Below are positions 49,771 through 57,099 of a DNA stretch of 64,000 nt, one piece after another. Both the position numbers and the translations under genes were made by a program. The stretch comes from Sphingomonas brevis (GTDB lineage Bacteria; Pseudomonadota; Alphaproteobacteria; Sphingomonadales; Sphingomonadaceae). The stretch is from positions 1,612,001 to 1,676,000 of the forward strand of contig NZ_JAMGBB010000001.1 of assembly GCF_023516505.1 (NCBI RefSeq), in the 5' to 3' direction. Each line of letters begins with the position of its first letter. Position 1 is the stretch's first letter. A model generated the notes under the pieces. That model saw only the letters and a program-made list of their open reading frames with translations. It made no database searches and was not told the DNA's origin.

Positions 49771-50255
49771 TGCGGTAACTAGACTGCACGCTTTTGACGA
49801 GTTTCGACCCAAAACGGGTTCATGATGCGGAACGTGCGGGCCGGTGTCCGGTCGAGCGGAGGGGCGAGCTTTCAACGATCCCCCGCCACTGAGCCGCTTT
49901 AAGCTTCGGTAAGCTGTCATGGCACTCCGGTTTGCCGTAATCGGGAGATGCTCGGTTTACGGCAGCCTAATAGTGGAGACGAAGATGGGAGAGCTGAGCG
50001 ACGAGAAGCAACCGTAATACAAAAAGAATATCTTAGTTGGTCGGTGGGTTACGAGTTTCGATGCATTATACGTTCATGAACAAGGCGAGCCGGTTCGCCT
50101 AGGCGACTGAGAGCCGTCCGCCGTACTGGCCTGTTGGGTTTTCCATCCGGATGGTTCCTTTCATGCCTATTCCGAGGATCTGAATCACCAGGAAGGCCCT
50201 ACCAAGCTGTGTTTGTGCGATTAACTTGCTTTTCATTCAGCACCCTTCCCTCAGT
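49771..50255. other. Gene-free stretch in the element
   Basis: About 485 bases with no frame I trust. It contains a degenerate member of the GTCCGCTTT repeat family at 49801-49818 and otherwise no hairpin or repeat worth naming. Stops are frequent in all frames between 49900 and 50240, so it may be decayed sequence. Confidence 0.5.
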
Positions 50256-51026
50256 TTAGCCCTCCACGTGGAAGGGAAATTGATATGGCCGTCCGTTCAA
50301 GGTCACAACGACAATGAACTCCTTGCGTTTGGCACTGTCGCCGCCAGCTCTCCTGAATTTCAGCTTGTCGATCATCACTTGCCCGGCAAACCCGGTTCCC
50401 GGATCAATCGTCGTCGTTTCGAAATAGGTGTTACCTACATTGGCAACCAAATTGTCCAGGCCGGCTTGGATGTTGTTGATCTGATAGGTTGTCTGCTGCT
50501 GCTTAATGGCCGCCGCCGTCGGATCGTAATAGGTCCCACTCGTGTAGCTGCTTCCGCTGTAAGTGTATCGCCCATAGCCTCCGTAGCCGTACACGTTGCC
50601 ACTTCCGGAGCCGTAGGTGCTTCCACTGTAGCTTCCATAGGAGTTGGCCGACGCCATGGCACCTGCCATGGCGGCTCCGAACTTGGCCCAATTGGCGCGG
50701 CTGTTCGCGATCTTCAGGACTTCATGCTCAGGCAAGGAGGCGACTGTGGTTCCATCCGGCAGCTGCGCCGTGATGCTTTCCGAGCCGACGGTGATCGGCT
50801 GGCCCGCCTTGTTGAACACGGCCACGGAGAAAATGAAGCGTCCCCATTGCTCGCCGGTTGGAGTGACGGTGACGGTGACCAGCTCGTCGTCGCGCTGCTT
50901 AGTGATGACGCCGCGGCTATACCTATCAGTGACACCCTGCTTGGCTGTGTCGAAGTCGAAGCCGGTGTCGGCAAAGACAGGCACGGACGCGCTGGCCAAC
51001 GCCAGGGCCAAAATCAACTTACGCAT
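50256..51026 (-). CDS. Exported Tyr/Gly/Ser-rich protein
   Basis: A 256-residue secreted protein. MRKLILALALASASVPVFA is a signal peptide. The mature protein begins with a folded-looking domain (about 20-120; RGVITKQRDDELVTVTVTPT, GRFIFSVAVFNKAGQ), passes through a low-complexity segment of Tyr, Gly and Ser (SYGSYSGSTYGSGSGNVYGY, TYSGSSYTSGTYY) and ends with a second ordered part (EFIVVVTLNGRPYQFPF). AAGGAA upstream and the signal peptide fix the start at 51026. No family recognised. Such Tyr/Gly runs occur in adhesive or self-assembling proteins. Confidence 0.75.
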   Translation of the reverse strand: MRKLILALALASASVPVFADTGFDFDTAKQGVTDRYSRGVITKQRDDELVTVTVTPTGEQWGRFIFSVAVFNKAGQPITVGSESITAQLPDGTTVASLPEHEVLKIANSRANWAKFGAAMAGAMASANSYGSYSGSTYGSGSGNVYGYGGYGRYTYSGSSYTSGTYYDPTAAAIKQQQTTYQINNIQAGLDNLVANVGNTYFETTTIDPGTGFAGQVMIDKLKFRRAGGDSAKRKEFIVVVTLNGRPYQFPFHVEG

Positions 51027-51731
51027 ATTGTCGGATTCCTTCTTCTGCCCGGATCGGTTGCACAATGAAATGTTTCGAAATCGTTAAAGGAACGTAACTG
51101 TCGCGCAGGCCGTTTCGCCGCGTCATTGCGGCCGGGGTTGAGCCGTTCCCGGTCGGGGACGCGCTCGGGAACGAGAGCCGCTTTTGGCCCCGAATAAGCC
51201 GATTATTGGCAGAAATCCGCCGTTCCCGGTCATCGTTCCCGGCGGGAATGGAGCCCTCGGGAACGCTCGAACAAGAATGGTAGTTTTCCGCCGTTTCTCG
51301 TTCCCGGCTGCTTGGGGACGACTTTGGCCGCTTTTGACCCATGTGTTTGTTTTACAAGGATTTCTGTAACCGTTCCCGTTCCCGTTCCCCTATATACATA
51401 CATAGGTAGGGGGAGGGGTCGTTAGGACTCCCCCCCGCCCCTGCCTGCTATTGTTCGGGATAGAGGATGCGGGGCATGGCCGGGAATGAGAGGAGAGCTA
51501 AAGGGTGTCGATCGAGAGCGAGGGCGAGGGAAAAGGGACAGCCAGCCGGCCAAGCGGATCGGCGCGGCTGATCGGGGGACAGGGCGGTTAGGTGGATCGT
51601 TGCCAGTGGAAAGCAGAGAGGCAGCGAAAGAGACGCTGGCAGATGCGCAGGATTTAACATAATGTGGCAGTGGAGCTAATTGGCGCTCCAAAAGCTGACG
51701 CTCAATGCGCGGCAATTCTAGGGGCTGGGAC
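51027..51731. other. Gene-free stretch holding the iteron-like cluster
   Basis: About 700 bases without a convincing gene. The first half is the GTTCCCG cluster. The second half (51405-51700) is rich in G/A runs on the plus strand (near 51407-51417 and 51480-51540). A 103-codon minus frame (51422-51733) is Pro/Ser/Arg-rich and not believable. Confidence 0.55.
51143..51404. repeat. Iteron-like GTTCCCG cluster with A/T-rich stretch
   Basis: The word GTTCCCG (or its GTTCCC core) occurs in direct orientation at about 51145, 51222, 51235, 51300, 51372, 51378 and 51384, and inverted (CGGGAAC) at 51166 and 51258. The last three form a tandem with 6-base steps and are followed by TATATACATACATA (51391-51404). 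The setting, in a 700-base gap next to the integrase end, fits a replication origin with iterons and an unwinding element. Confidence 0.55.
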
Positions 51732-52064
51732 ATGGCGGGCGAGACGCATCACTTAGACGGCTGGATCAGCGAGCCATACGTTCTCGACAGAGTGCGGGCT
51801 GGCGTGGCGGCTATGCCCGGCCCGTTCAGAGCGCGCGCCATTGAGGAAGCAACGCGCCTCTCATCCGGCAAGGTCGCCTCACGCCTTAGGCGGCTAGTCG
51901 GCAAGGGCGAATTAGCGCGCATGAAGGTCAAGGTGACGCATCACTGGCCTAATCGTTGGCTGAAAGTTGCTCATCCTGGCCGGGCGCAAAAGCGGGTGTG
52001 GCTGTACTACCGGCCTCAGGACTTGGCGGCCAATAGCGCCACCCCTCGCCCTGCCTGTCGATGA
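51732..52064 (+). CDS. Small winged-helix-like DNA-binding protein
   Basis: A 110-residue basic protein. ISEPYVLDRVRAGVAAMPGP, FRARAIEEATRLSSGKVASRLRRLVGKGELARM and KVTHHWPNRWLKV read as a winged helix with a recognition helix at SSGKVASRLRRL. AGGGG seven bases before the ATG supports the start. It lies next to the iteron-like cluster, so it could bind it; this is inference. Confidence 0.65.
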   Translation: MAGETHHLDGWISEPYVLDRVRAGVAAMPGPFRARAIEEATRLSSGKVASRLRRLVGKGELARMKVKVTHHWPNRWLKVAHPGRAQKRVWLYYRPQDLAANSATPRPACR

Positions 52065-52186
52065 CTCCGCAATCGAGCGGAAGCGAGTCATGGGATTCAA
52101 TGGGCAGGCCGCCCGCTACCCATGTAGCGCGACGGCCCTCACCCCTCCCAAATCGCTTCTAATTGGCTCCTATGCGGCTTGCCCTG

Positions 52187-52375
52187 TCAGTCTGCGTCGT
52201 CCCAGCCGTCTATTTCGGCAAGGTCGATGTGTTGAACGTCGCCCTGCTCGTCCGTGACGTCGAAGGCGACGGCCTTGCTAAAGGGGTCGAATTGAACCTC
52301 AAGCGCCTTCCGGGCCGCGTTTTCGGCGCTGTCGGCATCCACTACAATTTCCCATCTGACTAAATATCGGGTCAT
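52187..52375 (-). CDS. Small hypothetical protein
   Basis: A 62-residue acidic protein (MTRYLVRWEIVVDADSAENA, ending DLAEIDGWDDAD). The N-terminal half resembles small beta-alpha proteins often found in phages and mobile elements. AAGGAGAG close before ATG 52375 is a strong ribosome binding site. It lies 16 bases after the integrase stop on the same strand and may be co-transcribed with it. Confidence 0.75.
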   Translation of the reverse strand: MTRYLVRWEIVVDADSAENAARKALEVQFDPFSKAVAFDVTDEQGDVQHIDLAEIDGWDDAD

Positions 52376-52391
52376 GTTCTCTCCTTCATCA

Positions 52392-53708
52392 TCAGGCGCG
52401 GCGGATCGGAACCACGTTCTCGCCGGTCGGCTGCGCGGCCATAGGCACAACGGCGCGGCGGGCTAGGTCCTCAAGGGCGTCGGCCATGAAGCGGGTGTAG
52501 TTGCGCTCGATCATCGCCACGCTGGTATCGTGCAGCTGGGCGACAAGGCGAACCGGCAAGCCTTCCTTCAGGGCGCGGACAATCGAACTATGACGGAAGC
52601 TGTATGCCGATATGGCGCTGCCCAGCTTGGCGGCCTGGACGGCGGCTCGGAACGGCCGGGACATTTCCGCGGCTGACTGCCACGGTCCACGGCTCTCGCG
52701 CTCCCAGAGCTGGCCCTTCACCTGAACATGACGCCAGCGCTCTAGCAACGGCTCGCTCGCCTTGCGGCCCTTGGTGATAGGAAGCAGGGCGTCGATCACG
52801 TCTTGGCCGACGGGGACAGGGACAGCGGCGCGCTGGGCGCTGCCAACACGGCCTTTGCGGGAAGCGGGAACCATGATGCGAAGCCGGGCGGCCTGTACGT
52901 CGCCAACGGTCAATCGACGCAGCTGGGCAAAGCGCGCTCCGGTCGCGGCCATTAGCAGGGACAGGCGGTAAAGGTCGCCGTCCGGGTCGCTGTCGTGGAT
53001 CGCCTTCAGGAGCTTGCGCGTCTCGTCGTCGGTTAGGAGCTTGCTCGCGTCGGCGGCTTCCTCAGCCGGTTCGTGGCTCTCACCCTTGGGCGAAGCCAAG
53101 CCTTCCTTGATGACGAGTTTCAGAGCGGCGCTGGGAGCGGCCTCATTGAGCGCGGCCTTCAAGTCGTTGGTGACGCGCTGGCGAGTGGCCGGCGCAACCG
53201 ATAGCTTGGATCGCCAGCCGCGAAGCAGGGCGACGGTGAGGGTGTGAAGCTCCCTGTCCGCGAAGTCGTCGTTGTCGAGGACGTGGCGCTTTAGCTTCTG
53301 CGACGCGCCTGACTTCACGGCGCGGCCCTCTCGCTTGGTGAGCCGCGCGTCCATCGCCTTGATGTAGCGCTCCACGGCGGCGCGCACGGTCGACGCGGCT
53401 CCCTCGCCTAGAGCGTCGGCCTCGTTCGCCAGCTTGTCGAACCAATCGCGAGCGGCGGCCTGAGCCTGAGCGAAGCTGAGGACGTCGGTGCCGTTGGCGT
53501 CCAGGACGTCATCTGCCGTCCCTAGCCGCTTCTCTCGGTAGCTGCCCGGCTCCCCGGTGCGGGCGAACCACGTCCCGCCACGCGGCCCCTTGTAATAGCC
53601 GACATGTCGACCGCTCTCGATCGATCGATAATAGGGCTTCTTGCGCGGCTCCAATCGCTCCCGCGCGGCCCGGCTGTCTAGCCTCGCATCCTTCACCGTT
53701 CTCGCCAC
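52392..53708 (-). CDS. int: Tyrosine-type site-specific integrase
   Basis: A 438-residue phage-type integrase. An N-terminal arm-binding part (YYRSIESGRHVGYYKGPRGG) and a core-binding domain (about 105-200) precede the catalytic domain: MAATGARFAQLRRLTVGDVQ has the first catalytic arginine, SAYSFRHSSIVRAL the H-x-x-R-like box, and IERNYTRFM the tyrosine near residue 405. It should recombine the 49-bp tRNA-Glu site. The gene begins 145 bases from the right attachment site, and the gap holds repeated GCTTACG words that fit arm sites. Confidence 0.93.
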   Translation of the reverse strand: MARTVKDARLDSRAARERLEPRKKPYYRSIESGRHVGYYKGPRGGTWFARTGEPGSYREKRLGTADDVLDANGTDVLSFAQAQAAARDWFDKLANEADALGEGAASTVRAAVERYIKAMDARLTKREGRAVKSGASQKLKRHVLDNDDFADRELHTLTVALLRGWRSKLSVAPATRQRVTNDLKAALNEAAPSAALKLVIKEGLASPKGESHEPAEEAADASKLLTDDETRKLLKAIHDSDPDGDLYRLSLLMAATGARFAQLRRLTVGDVQAARLRIMVPASRKGRVGSAQRAAVPVPVGQDVIDALLPITKGRKASEPLLERWRHVQVKGQLWERESRGPWQSAAEMSRPFRAAVQAAKLGSAISAYSFRHSSIVRALKEGLPVRLVAQLHDTSVAMIERNYTRFMADALEDLARRAVVPMAAQPTGENVVPIRRA

Positions 53709-53729
53709 AAAATCGCTCCTTCAAAGACG

Positions 53730-53827
53730 TCCCCCTCAATTTCCCTAATATCCGCTGGCTTACGATTGCTTACGATAGCTTACGGTTTCTGGCTGTTTTC
53801 TGAGGGTTGCCAAACGTAGGCTTACGA
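53730..53827. promoter_or_regulatory. Integrase arm-site cluster and promoter region
   Basis: GCTTACGA or GCTTACGG occurs at 53758, 53768, 53778 (exact 10-base spacing, one helical turn) and 53820. The 21-bp repeat shared with the left end lies at 53730-53750. Arm-type sites between an integrase gene and its att site are normal for this family. Confidence 0.7.
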
Positions 53828-53853
53828 CCGATCACAGGCAAGCACCTATTTAT

Positions 53854-53902
53854 CGGCCCTTTCACGGCTGAAACACGGGTTCGATTCCCGTAGGGGTCAC
53901 CA
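53854..53902. repeat. attR: right 49-bp copy of the tRNA-Glu 3' part
   Basis: Identical to 33609-33657. It starts inside the anticodon stem, so the copy is not a working tRNA. It marks the right border of the element. Confidence 0.95.
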
Positions 53903-53966
53903 ATCATATCATTGAATATGAATGGTTTTCTGGGCGGTCAGATGCGGGTAGCTCAAACACTCCGCA

Positions 53967-54740
53967 ATGACTTCGCGCCAGGCGCCCGGACCTCGCCATA
54001 ATCAGCGAACCGGCGTATGGATGTTCCACACCTTGCGTACCCGCGGCGACATGGACTTCGACGATATCTCGCGCGTCGTTCCGTGGATCGAAACTTCGCA
54101 ATTGGTGGGTGTCGACCTGAACGCGCCGCAACGTGCCTCTCCCCGCGGATTCAAGAGCCACTTGAGCTACGATACGATACCCAAGGGCGCGCGATATGTG
54201 GTTTCGCTGCGGGATCCGAAGGACGCCTTCGTTTCCATGTACCATTTCATGGTCGGCTTCATGATCGAACCCGGCGCAATTTCCCTGGAGGATTTCTTCG
54301 AGGCTTGGGTGTTGGGCGGCGGCCCGGGCGGAGAGGGATATTGGCGGCACCTCAAAAGTTGGTGGGCCGTCAGGCACGAACCGAACGTATTGCTGCTCTC
54401 GTATGCCGACTTAGTACGCGATCGGGCAGCATGCATTAAGCGGATGGCCGATTTCGCCGGCATAGCGCTTGACGACGTATTGCTGGACCTGACGCTTGAA
54501 CGGACCAGCCGCGCCTACATGCTGGAACATGTCGACCATTTCGACGTGGCATTGCTCCCGCAAATGGCAGCGGGCAGGATGCTGGGAAACGACAGGGCCC
54601 AGGTGCGCCCCGGAACCGACGGCGATCACAAGTCCGAGATTCCCGCCTCCGTCGCCGAGAGGATTGACGCGATCTGGGAGAAGGAGATCGCCATCCCGCT
54701 CGGCATTGCCGACTTCAAATCGCTTGAGGCCATGCTCTGA
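53967..54740 (+). CDS. Sulfotransferase family protein, N-terminal part degenerate
   Basis: A 257-residue PAPS-dependent sulfotransferase-like protein. The 3'-phosphate-binding motif is intact (YVVSLRDPKDAFVSMYHF, about residues 77-94), and so are EPNVLLLSYADLVRD and the GDHKSEIPASVAERI end. The N-terminus should carry a 5'-phosphosulfate loop like YPKSGTTW; here only RTGVWMFHTLRTRGDMDF is left and the preceding 15 residues are not sulfotransferase-like. It is about 30-40 residues short, so it is either a late start or an inactivated gene. It begins 64 bases beyond attR. Confidence 0.75.
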   Translation: MTSRQAPGPRHNQRTGVWMFHTLRTRGDMDFDDISRVVPWIETSQLVGVDLNAPQRASPRGFKSHLSYDTIPKGARYVVSLRDPKDAFVSMYHFMVGFMIEPGAISLEDFFEAWVLGGGPGGEGYWRHLKSWWAVRHEPNVLLLSYADLVRDRAACIKRMADFAGIALDDVLLDLTLERTSRAYMLEHVDHFDVALLPQMAAGRMLGNDRAQVRPGTDGDHKSEIPASVAERIDAIWEKEIAIPLGIADFKSLEAML

Positions 54741-54741
54741 G

Positions 54742-55473
54742 CTACATCAGATTGTTGGTCTTGATCGTCTTGCCGTCGGTCGTAACTGACGCATAGCCTT
54801 CCTGCCTGATGTCGTTGGCTGCAAGGCGGCCCGTCAAATCAAGGCGCAAGGTGTGGGTGCTGTTGAAGGCGCCGGGAGCGGACAGCCGAACCCCCGACCA
54901 GGCGTAGCGGCTGTAGACTCCGCCAAGCTTCGCCTTCTGGGCAGCCATGACCGACTTCAGCTCCGCCGCATTCACCTGCGACAGTGGGATGAGATAATCT
55001 TCGAGCTTGAACGTCGCCGCGTCCCCGCCTGCCACGGTGATATCGACCGGTTGCGGATCGCCGAACGTCCCGCTGCTGACATCCATCTGGACGCTGACCA
55101 GTTTCCGCGGATCCTTGGGATCCTGATATTCGACCGTGCAGATCGTCATCATGCCCTCCGGCTCCCGGGCATTGCTGTCGATGTCTTTGCCGGCGCTGAA
55201 GAATGACGTGATCTCCGAAACCTTGGTGTCCGCGCCAAGCTGCTCCGCCGCCGCGCGGAAGCAAACATCCGGGCCCGCGGCCAGCGAAAGCTCCCTTTCA
55301 CCGACAACGCTACTGACCTGCGAGCCCGCCGAGCCTTCCTCGGCAGCACCGGCGGCAAGGTCGGGCTTGTCGGACAAATTCCCCGACGCGGCCTTGCTCC
55401 GATCGCAGGCGGAAAGGCCGAGGGAAAATATGGCAGTCATGCAGAGCATCACTGGCTGCAGCTTCAAATTCAT
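54742..55473 (-). CDS. Hypothetical lipoprotein
   Basis: A 243-residue lipoprotein: MNLKLQPVMLCMTAIFSLGLSAC ends in a lipobox. The mature part has an acidic Ser/Gly/Ala linker, then a folded part (VCFRAAAEQLGADTKVSEIT, ICTVEYQDPKDPRKLVSVQM, FNSTHTLRLDLTGRLAAND). No family recognised. Start at 55473, with AAGGA upstream. Its stop touches the end of the sulfotransferase gene reading toward it. Confidence 0.72.
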   Translation of the reverse strand: MNLKLQPVMLCMTAIFSLGLSACDRSKAASGNLSDKPDLAAGAAEEGSAGSQVSSVVGERELSLAAGPDVCFRAAAEQLGADTKVSEITSFFSAGKDIDSNAREPEGMMTICTVEYQDPKDPRKLVSVQMDVSSGTFGDPQPVDITVAGGDAATFKLEDYLIPLSQVNAAELKSVMAAQKAKLGGVYSRYAWSGVRLSAPGAFNSTHTLRLDLTGRLAANDIRQEGYASVTTDGKTIKTNNLM

Positions 55474-55503
55474 TGGCAGTGGTTCCTTCAACTCAACAAG
55501 ATT

Positions 55504-55893
55504 TCAAACCGCCGGAATCGCGTCGGCGGCGATCTCGGACATTCCAAACCCGTCGAGGCAGGACGTCATGAGCGCCTCGCCGCGGCTGGTCAGCTTGACG
55601 AAAATGCGATTGGTGCCGCGCCCGCCCGGAGTAAGCTCGACCATTCCGCGATCCTTAAGCGTATGGACCCAGCGCAGCGCGGTACTGAAGGTGGCATTGG
55701 TCGAACGGGTGAGCTCGGTCACGGTTGGCGACGGCAATGCCCTGCCGGCATAGAGGATCAGCAATATCTCCCAGGACGGTTCCTTGTTGAGGCCGCCCGG
55801 CAAGACTTCCGCTCTCCATCGGCGCAGCTGGACCAGCTGCGACGCCAATCTTGTCGGGCGATCCCGGCGATCGGGTTGAGCCATGATGTTCAT
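55504..55893 (-). CDS. MarR-type winged-helix regulator
   Basis: A 129-residue regulator. LNKEPSWEILLILYAGRALPSPTVTELTRSTNATFSTALRWVHTLKDRGMVEL is the winged helix and GRGTNRIFVKLTSRGEAL the wing. The frame continues upstream to 56034, but that part is Arg/Ser-rich and unlike the family; I use ATG 55893 (55884 is an alternative). It lies 30 bases upstream of the lipoprotein gene on the same strand and may share its transcript. Confidence 0.78.
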   Translation of the reverse strand: MNIMAQPDRRDRPTRLASQLVQLRRWRAEVLPGGLNKEPSWEILLILYAGRALPSPTVTELTRSTNATFSTALRWVHTLKDRGMVELTPGGRGTNRIFVKLTSRGEALMTSCLDGFGMSEIAADAIPAV

Positions 55894-56005
55894 TACTTTG
55901 CTGGAACGTAATCGGCGCTCAGCGGTCAACATGCCGGACCGACGAACGGCGCGATGACGCGACGAATTGCGCGTTCGGTTCAGGACTGATCGCTCGCCCG
56001 CAACG

Positions 56006-56039
56006 AAAAGGGCGTGACCGCTTTTGGCGGCCACGCCCT
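56006..56039 (-). terminator. Terminator of the tandem-repeat protein gene
   Basis: On the minus strand AGGGCGTGGCCGC pairs with GCGGTCACGCCCT and is followed by TTTTCG. It lies 33 bases after the stop. Confidence 0.88.
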
Positions 56040-56071
56040 CCTCACACTCGCTGATCGGTTACGATTGCTGG

Positions 56072-56713
56072 TTAGTCGATCGGCGAGAAGCCGCAGGGGA
56101 AGCGGCGGTTGAGCTCTTCGGCACGCCGGATCTCGACCAGGCTCAGCGTGGCCGGCTTGGCCTGGATTGCACCAGCCTTCACCTGGACCGCGGCAGCCTT
56201 GGCGACGGTGGCGGGCTTGAGGCCGTTCATCAGGCGGATGCTCTTGGGAGCGACCGCGACCGTGGCGGGCTTCAGGCCGTTCATCAGGCGGATGCTCTTC
56301 GGGGCAACCGCGATCGTGGCGGGCTTGAGGCCGTTCATCAGACGGATGCTCTTCGGAGCGACCGCGACCGTGGCCGGCTTGAGGCCGTTCATCAGGCGGA
56401 TGCTCTTCGGAGCGACCGCGACGGTGGTGGGCTTGAGGCCGTTCATCAGGCGGATGCTCTTCGGGGCGACCGCGACGGTGGCGGGCTTCAGGCCGTTCAT
56501 CAGGCGGATGCTCTTCGGGGCGACCGCGACGGTGGCGGGCTTGAGGCCGTTGCCGGTGATCACGGCCCTGGTGCTAGCGATCGCTTGCGCGACCGACTTG
56601 GCAGCAAATTTGAGCGCCGGCGCGGCCGGCTTGGCCGCCGGGGCGACCGTGGCATGAGCGCCGGTCGAGACCAGCAACGCGCACAGAAGCAAAGATTTGC
56701 CGAGCTTAATCAT
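56072..56713 (-). CDS. Exported protein with 18-residue tandem repeats
   Basis: A 213-residue secreted protein. MIKLGKSLLLCALLVSTGAHA is a signal peptide. Residues 55-162 are six near-perfect copies of NGLKPATVAVAPKSIRLM (two copies differ by one residue each, A to T and V to I), followed by a partial seventh. After the repeats come an Ala-rich linker and a short Arg/Glu-rich end (VEIRRAEELNRRFPCGFSPID) with one cysteine. I know no family with this unit. The regular basic/hydrophobic pattern might form a beta-solenoid, or the copies might be cut out as peptides. A strong terminator follows. Confidence 0.85.
   Translation of the reverse strand: MIKLGKSLLLCALLVSTGAHATVAPAAKPAAPALKFAAKSVAQAIASTRAVITGNGLKPATVAVAPKSIRLMNGLKPATVAVAPKSIRLMNGLKPTTVAVAPKSIRLMNGLKPATVAVAPKSIRLMNGLKPATIAVAPKSIRLMNGLKPATVAVAPKSIRLMNGLKPATVAKAAAVQVKAGAIQAKPATLSLVEIRRAEELNRRFPCGFSPID
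56228..56551. repeat. Six 54-bp tandem repeats inside the exported protein gene
   Basis: Six units of 54 bases with only a few third-position and two amino-acid-changing differences, plus a partial unit to about 56198. High DNA identity points to recent expansion or ongoing homogenisation. Confidence 0.92.
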
Positions 56714-57099
56714 TGAATTTTCCTCCGTGGCCACGTCGGCCAGCCACTATTGGTCGCCGCGTGAACAGGAAGGCGAATGACTCTCCTGGTGAGCAAAATG
56801 GATATGGATTGAGGGAAAGCGGCCTATGTTGCGGTGATTGGTGATTGGATGCGCCGAATGGCGAAATAGTGCGACGAACCGCAACCACTTGGCCTTCCGG
56901 AATCCCATAGCGGACGCCGCCGATGCCGGCGCATCGCCAGGCCGAGTCGGATCGCTTCCCGCATCGTTGCCGCACTTGCATGACGCCGCGATTCATGCGG
57001 CCATGGGCGCTCGGTTGCCTGACCGTTTTGGGTCTGCCCTTGCCTTGAAATTCGCGCCTGTCGGATTAGTCTTCGGACCAATTGAGCGGGAGGATGACC
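56714..57099. other. Gene-free divergent control region
   Basis: About 385 bases between the tandem-repeat gene and the EF-hand gene, which point away from each other. Both promoters should be here. I see no clear palindrome or sigma-70 box; several long frames are open on both strands but are shadows or low-complexity. Confidence 0.6.

Larger units (their letters stand above)
33609..53902 (+). mobile_element. Integrated element in tRNA-Glu with phage ejection-type genes
   Basis: About 20.3 kb bounded by a perfect 49-bp direct repeat (33609-33657 and 53854-53902) that is the 3' part of tRNA-Glu. The tyrosine integrase lies at the right end reading inward. The layout is: AlpA-type regulator and small genes, RecA/RepA-type ATPase, a three-gene podovirus-like internal-virion module, then cargo (lysis-like pair, Fic, nuclease operon, small membrane proteins, Tyr-rich secreted protein) and an iteron-like cluster. 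I find no terminase, portal, capsid, tail or conjugation gene. Frames are intact and well coupled, so it does not look decayed. Confidence 0.9.

Noticed and set aside
47821-49818. A true integron cassette array
   Set aside because: No integron integrase is present, the repeats lack the length and R/L box pattern of attC sites, and similar repeats are known outside integrons. Kept only as a cassette-like pattern.
51422-51733. A 103-codon minus-strand frame beside the iteron-like cluster
   Set aside because: Pro/Ser/Arg-rich low complexity without a start signal; better explained by the G/A-rich strand.
56109-56657. A 182-codon plus-strand frame made of repeats
   Set aside because: It is the antisense of the 54-bp tandem repeats; a 54-bp unit keeps all frames open if it has no stop.
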